Below, in pieces: positions 14,409 through 16,325 of a stretch of DNA of 16,325 nucleotides; within the stretch, counting starts at the first letter, position 1; each line of letters starts with the position of its first letter. The DNA is from Algoriphagus sp. GTDB lineage: Bacteria > Bacteroidota > Bacteroidia > Cytophagales > Cyclobacteriaceae. The stretch spans positions 1-16,325 of the forward strand of contig JALRIY010000027.1 in assembly GCA_023255285.1 (NCBI GenBank). The letters run 5' to 3'. The translations under genes and the position numbers were made by a program. Under the pieces are notes generated by a model. That model did no database searches. It was not told the origin of the DNA and saw only the letters and a list, made by a program, of their open reading frames with translations.

Positions 14409-15425
14409 TTAGGAGGAGAATAATTCTACTTGTTGCTCTTGAACTAAAGCCTCAAAACGCGCCACCGTTTTTTTAAGACTTAAACCAGATTTTCCTCCTG
14501 CAGCATTTTTGTGTCCTCCACCACCAAAATAGGTAGCAGCAAATTTATTTACAGCAACATTTACGCTAGATCGAAAAGAAATTTTAATCCCATCTTCTCG
14601 TTCAGAAAATAATGCTGCCATTTTTACGCCCTCCAAAGATAAAGCATAATTCACCAATCCTTCGGTGTCCCCAGTCTGGCTTTGATATTTTTTAAGATCT
14701 TTTTTAGTTATCGCAAAATACGCCAAATGCAAGTCCTCCCGAACTACAAGCCGTCGTGTAAGCGCAAATCCAATAAATTTGAGTCGATTTAAGGAATTGG
14801 AATCGTAAATGAGATTTGCTATTTCTGTTGCATTTGCACCAGCTTCCAACAATTCCGCTACGACCAAATGCACATTTTTGGTGGTATTGGGATGTCTAAA
14901 TCCTCCCGTATCGGTCAAAATCCCCGCATAAAGGCAGGAAGCAATCGACTTATCAATCAATTCCTTGTCACCAAGAGTCACAATCAATTCGTACACCAAC
15001 TCACAAGTAGCTGCTGCTGACGTACTCCACAGTCTAAACTGTGCAAAGTCCTCTGGGTCTTGATGATGGTCTATATTGACAATGTAGGCCTTTGACTGTC
15101 GAATCAATTCCCCCAATTCATTCACTCGATTCAACACAGAAAAATCTAAGCAAAAAATTACCTCAGCCTTTTCTAGTTTACTTAAAGCCTGCTTTTTATG
15201 TGCCTCCTTGGAAAAATCTAAGACCTCTTCATTGCCTTTCATCCAACTTAAAAAATTAGGGTAATCCGATGGAGAAATTACCGTTACCTCATGCCCTTTC
15301 TTGATCAGGTAATTGGAAAGCCCCAAAGAAGAACCCAATGCATCTGCATCCGGCTTTACGTGGGTGGTAATGATAATTTTCCTTGGTAAGGAAAGTTTTT
15401 GGATAAACGTACCTAAAGCTTCCAT
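14409..15425 (-). CDS. nrnA: DHH-family phosphoesterase, NrnA-type oligoribonuclease / pAp phosphatase
   Basis: A 338-residue cytoplasmic enzyme that degrades short oligoribonucleotides and may dephosphorylate 3',5'-pAp. The DHH domain metal motifs are complete: THVKPDADALGSS (21-33; His22, Asp26, Asp28), FCLDFS (91-96; Asp94), NIDHHQDP (117-124) and GILTDTGGFRHPNT (168-181; Asp172). The C-terminal DHHA1 domain has KISFRSS (281-287) and GGGGHKNAAGG (301-311), which bind the nucleotide substrate. The length matches Bacillus NrnA. It heads the operon with the three FKBP lipoproteins, 54 bp upstream of the first, an arrangement I recall from other Bacteroidota but could not check here. It is transcribed divergently from ndk. 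Confidence 0.93.
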   Translation of the reverse strand: MEALGTFIQKLSLPRKIIITTHVKPDADALGSSLGLSNYLIKKGHEVTVISPSDYPNFLSWMKGNEEVLDFSKEAHKKQALSKLEKAEVIFCLDFSVLNRVNELGELIRQSKAYIVNIDHHQDPEDFAQFRLWSTSAAATCELVYELIVTLGDKELIDKSIASCLYAGILTDTGGFRHPNTTKNVHLVVAELLEAGANATEIANLIYDSNSLNRLKFIGFALTRRLVVREDLHLAYFAITKKDLKKYQSQTGDTEGLVNYALSLEGVKMAALFSEREDGIKISFRSSVNVAVNKFAATYFGGGGHKNAAGGKSGLSLKKTVARFEALVQEQQVELFSS

Positions 15426-15472
15426 TAATTTGATTCAGCAGCACATTTGGCTTTGGAGGCAGCAAATGTCAA

Positions 15473-15506
15473 CAAATTTTAGACAAATCCCAAAGCATCA
15501 AATTTA
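15473..15506 (-). promoter_or_regulatory. candidate nrnA promoter elements
   Basis: On the minus strand TAAATTTG (15506-15499) is a perfect match to the Bacteroidota -7 box TAnnTTTG, but no TTTG lies at the right distance upstream. Its own TTTG could serve as the -33 box for a second, one-base-stretched -7 box TAAAATTTG (15481-15473), 17 bases away. Either would give a leader of roughly 40-70 bases before the nrnA ATG. Confidence 0.35.
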
Positions 15507-15544
15507 CTGATCTTGAAGCACCTAGGAGAGATTTCTTTTGCCCG

Positions 15545-15577
15545 TTTCAAATTATGAATCAAAAAGAACTAATTTTG
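15545..15577 (+). promoter_or_regulatory. candidate ndk promoter
   Basis: TAATTTTG (15570-15577) matches the Bacteroidota -7 consensus TAnnTTTG at every fixed base. A TTTC (15545-15548), one base off the TTTG -33 box, lies 21 bases upstream. Transcription would start near 15581, giving a leader of about 30 bases without a Shine-Dalgarno sequence, which is normal for this phylum. Confidence 0.5.
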
Positions 15578-15610
15578 CAGCCGAAATAAACCAATGAAAC
15601 TCCAAATCCC

Positions 15611-16033
15611 ATGGCAGGAAACAGAACATTCACCATGATTAAGCCAGATGCATTCGAAGCAGGCAACGCAGGTGCAATTTTAAAAATGATTGAAGAAGCA
15701 GGATTTAAAATTGTTGCCCTAAAAGCAACACGTTTAACGGCGGATTTAGCAGGAAAATTTTATGAAGTACATCAAGAAAGGCCTTTCTACAAAGACCTAT
15801 GTACTTACATGTCCTCCGGATCAATTATCGCTGCCATACTTGAAAAGGAAAATGCTGTGGAAGATTTTCGTACACTAATCGGAGCTACCAATCCAGCCAA
15901 TGCAGCAGAAGGGACTATCCGAAAAATATTTGCTAAATCCATAGAAGCAAATGCGGTACATGGATCTGACTCTGACGAGAACGCAGCCATCGAAGGCAGC
16001 TTCTTCTTCAATCAATACGAGCGAGTACTTTAA
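15611..16033 (+). CDS. ndk: nucleoside diphosphate kinase
   Basis: Transfers the gamma-phosphate from ATP to nucleoside diphosphates through a phosphohistidine, balancing NTP and dNTP pools. The 140 residues carry every family landmark: RTFTMIKPDA (5-14; Lys11), FYEVHQERPFY (50-60; Tyr51), RTLIGATNP (87-95; Arg87, Thr93), GTIRKIF (101-107; Arg104) and the active-site NAVHGSDSDENA (114-125; His117). FFFNQYE near the end is also typical. The protein is cytoplasmic and normally oligomeric. The gene is monocistronic, with a good promoter candidate upstream and a strong terminator 18 bp after its stop. It stands back to back with nrnA. Confidence 0.97.
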   Translation: MAGNRTFTMIKPDAFEAGNAGAILKMIEEAGFKIVALKATRLTADLAGKFYEVHQERPFYKDLCTYMSSGSIIAAILEKENAVEDFRTLIGATNPANAAEGTIRKIFAKSIEANAVHGSDSDENAAIEGSFFFNQYERVL

Positions 16034-16051
16034 TCCTCACTTACAAAAATG

Positions 16052-16083
16052 AAAGAGCGACCTCATGGGTCGCTCTTTTTTTT
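16052..16083 (+). terminator. intrinsic terminator after ndk, possibly bidirectional
   Basis: AAAGAGCGACC (16052-16062) pairs perfectly with GGTCGCTCTTT (16068-16078) around a TCATG loop, and T residues continue to 16083. On the minus strand the hairpin is followed by TTTCATTTTTG, so it could also stop transcripts of the convergent desaturase gene, which ends 9 bp to the right of the T run. Confidence 0.93.
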
Positions 16084-16091
16084 GAAATAAT

Positions 16092-16325
16092 TTATTTTTT
16101 CAATTCAGGGATTTCTTCAGACATAATCTTGGCAGAAAGTAAAGCCAAAGGAATCCCACCCCCTGGATGTACTGAACCCCCACAGAAATAAAGATTTTTG
16201 AGTTGTGAGGAAACATTGGGATGTCTCAAAAATGCAGCAAACCGCGTATTAGAGCTATTGCCATACAAGGCTCCTTGGGCAGAAGAAGTTTTGAATTCAA
16301 TACTTCTTGGATCTAAAATTTCTTC
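16092..16325 (-). CDS. C-terminal part of a CrtD/CrtI-like carotenoid desaturase (cut by window edge)
   Basis: The last 77 codons of a gene that continues beyond the window. The reading frame ends at TAA 16094-16092. The segment GALYGNSSNTRFAAFLRHPN (18-37 of the visible part) and the FAD-binding end motif LYFCGGSVHPGGGIPLALLS (45-64) belong to the phytoene-desaturase family. The first resembles CrtD-type 1-hydroxycarotenoid 3,4-desaturases of pigmented Bacteroidota more than CrtI. Such enzymes act at membranes in synthesis of flexixanthin- or saproxanthin-like pigments. Because only the C-terminus is visible, the exact desaturation step is inferred. The gene is convergent with ndk, sharing the terminator region. 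Confidence 0.85.
   Translation of the reverse strand, partial: EEILDPRSIEFKTSSAQGALYGNSSNTRFAAFLRHPNVSSQLKNLYFCGGSVHPGGGIPLALLSAKIMSEEIPELKK

Noticed and set aside
15805..16011. Open frame antisense to ndk (68 codons)
   Set aside because: It lies wholly inside a well-supported gene, and its sequence simply mirrors ndk codon use.

Overview
The window looks like an ordinary chromosomal segment of a Bacteroidota bacterium, most probably order Cytophagales (an Algoriphagus/Cyclobacteriaceae-like aerobe). The grounds are: an SusC-like-fold outer-membrane receptor with a carboxypeptidase-regulatory N-terminal domain, a cluster of FKBP-type lipoproteins beside an NrnA-type DHH phosphoesterase and ndk, Bacteroidota-type -7 boxes (TAnnTTTG) ahead of ndk and nrnA, general lack of Shine-Dalgarno sequences, and the tail of a CrtD-like carotenoid desaturase. 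I see no insertion sequence, phage gene, CRISPR array, tRNA or rRNA, and no gene with obviously foreign composition. I found no convincing new multi-gene system; the best unexplained items are a possible structured RNA at about 157-294 and a perfect anti-SD complement in the leader of the Na/Pi symporter gene.

Layout. 1-287: AT-rich, no gene, holding an extended inverted repeat that may be a small RNA. 288-1787 (minus): a class I methyltransferase followed by monofunctional peptidoglycan transglycosylase MtgA, 9 bp apart. 1913-2380 (plus): a MaoC-like dehydratase, meeting tail-to-tail with a minus-strand pair (3750-2381) of a TatD-like metal hydrolase and the tRNA-modifying enzyme TcdA, which overlap by ATGA. 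3839-6265 (minus): an outer-membrane beta-barrel receptor with its own terminator. 6482-8776 (minus): a PiT-like permease, tRNA adenosine deaminase TadA, and a Mn-type superoxide dismutase, closed by a strong terminator. 9007-10119 (plus): a Na/Pi symporter, transcribed divergently from the PiT-like gene. 10116-11996 (minus): a saccharopine-dehydrogenase-family oxidoreductase and DeoC, 9 bp apart. 12283-15425 (minus): NrnA followed by three FKBP-type prolyl isomerase lipoproteins and a terminator. 15611-16033 (plus): Ndk with terminator. 16092-end (minus): C-terminal part of a CrtD-like desaturase.

How the genes fit together. Several serve nucleotide and tRNA housekeeping (Ndk, DeoC, NrnA, TadA, TcdA). 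The FKBP set probably assists folding of proteins in the periplasm or at the outer membrane, as the related GldI does in gliding Bacteroidota. Two phosphate-permease-type proteins from unrelated families face each other across one 230-bp promoter region. Four intrinsic terminators are clear on sequence. At two convergent junctions (2378-2383 and 10116-10119) the stop codons touch or overlap and leave no room for a terminator.

Start corrections made here: the MaoC-like gene at 1913, TcdA at 3106, the TatD-like gene at 3750 and the first FKBP lipoprotein at 14354, all shorter than the longest reading frame. TadA appears to need a TTG start.
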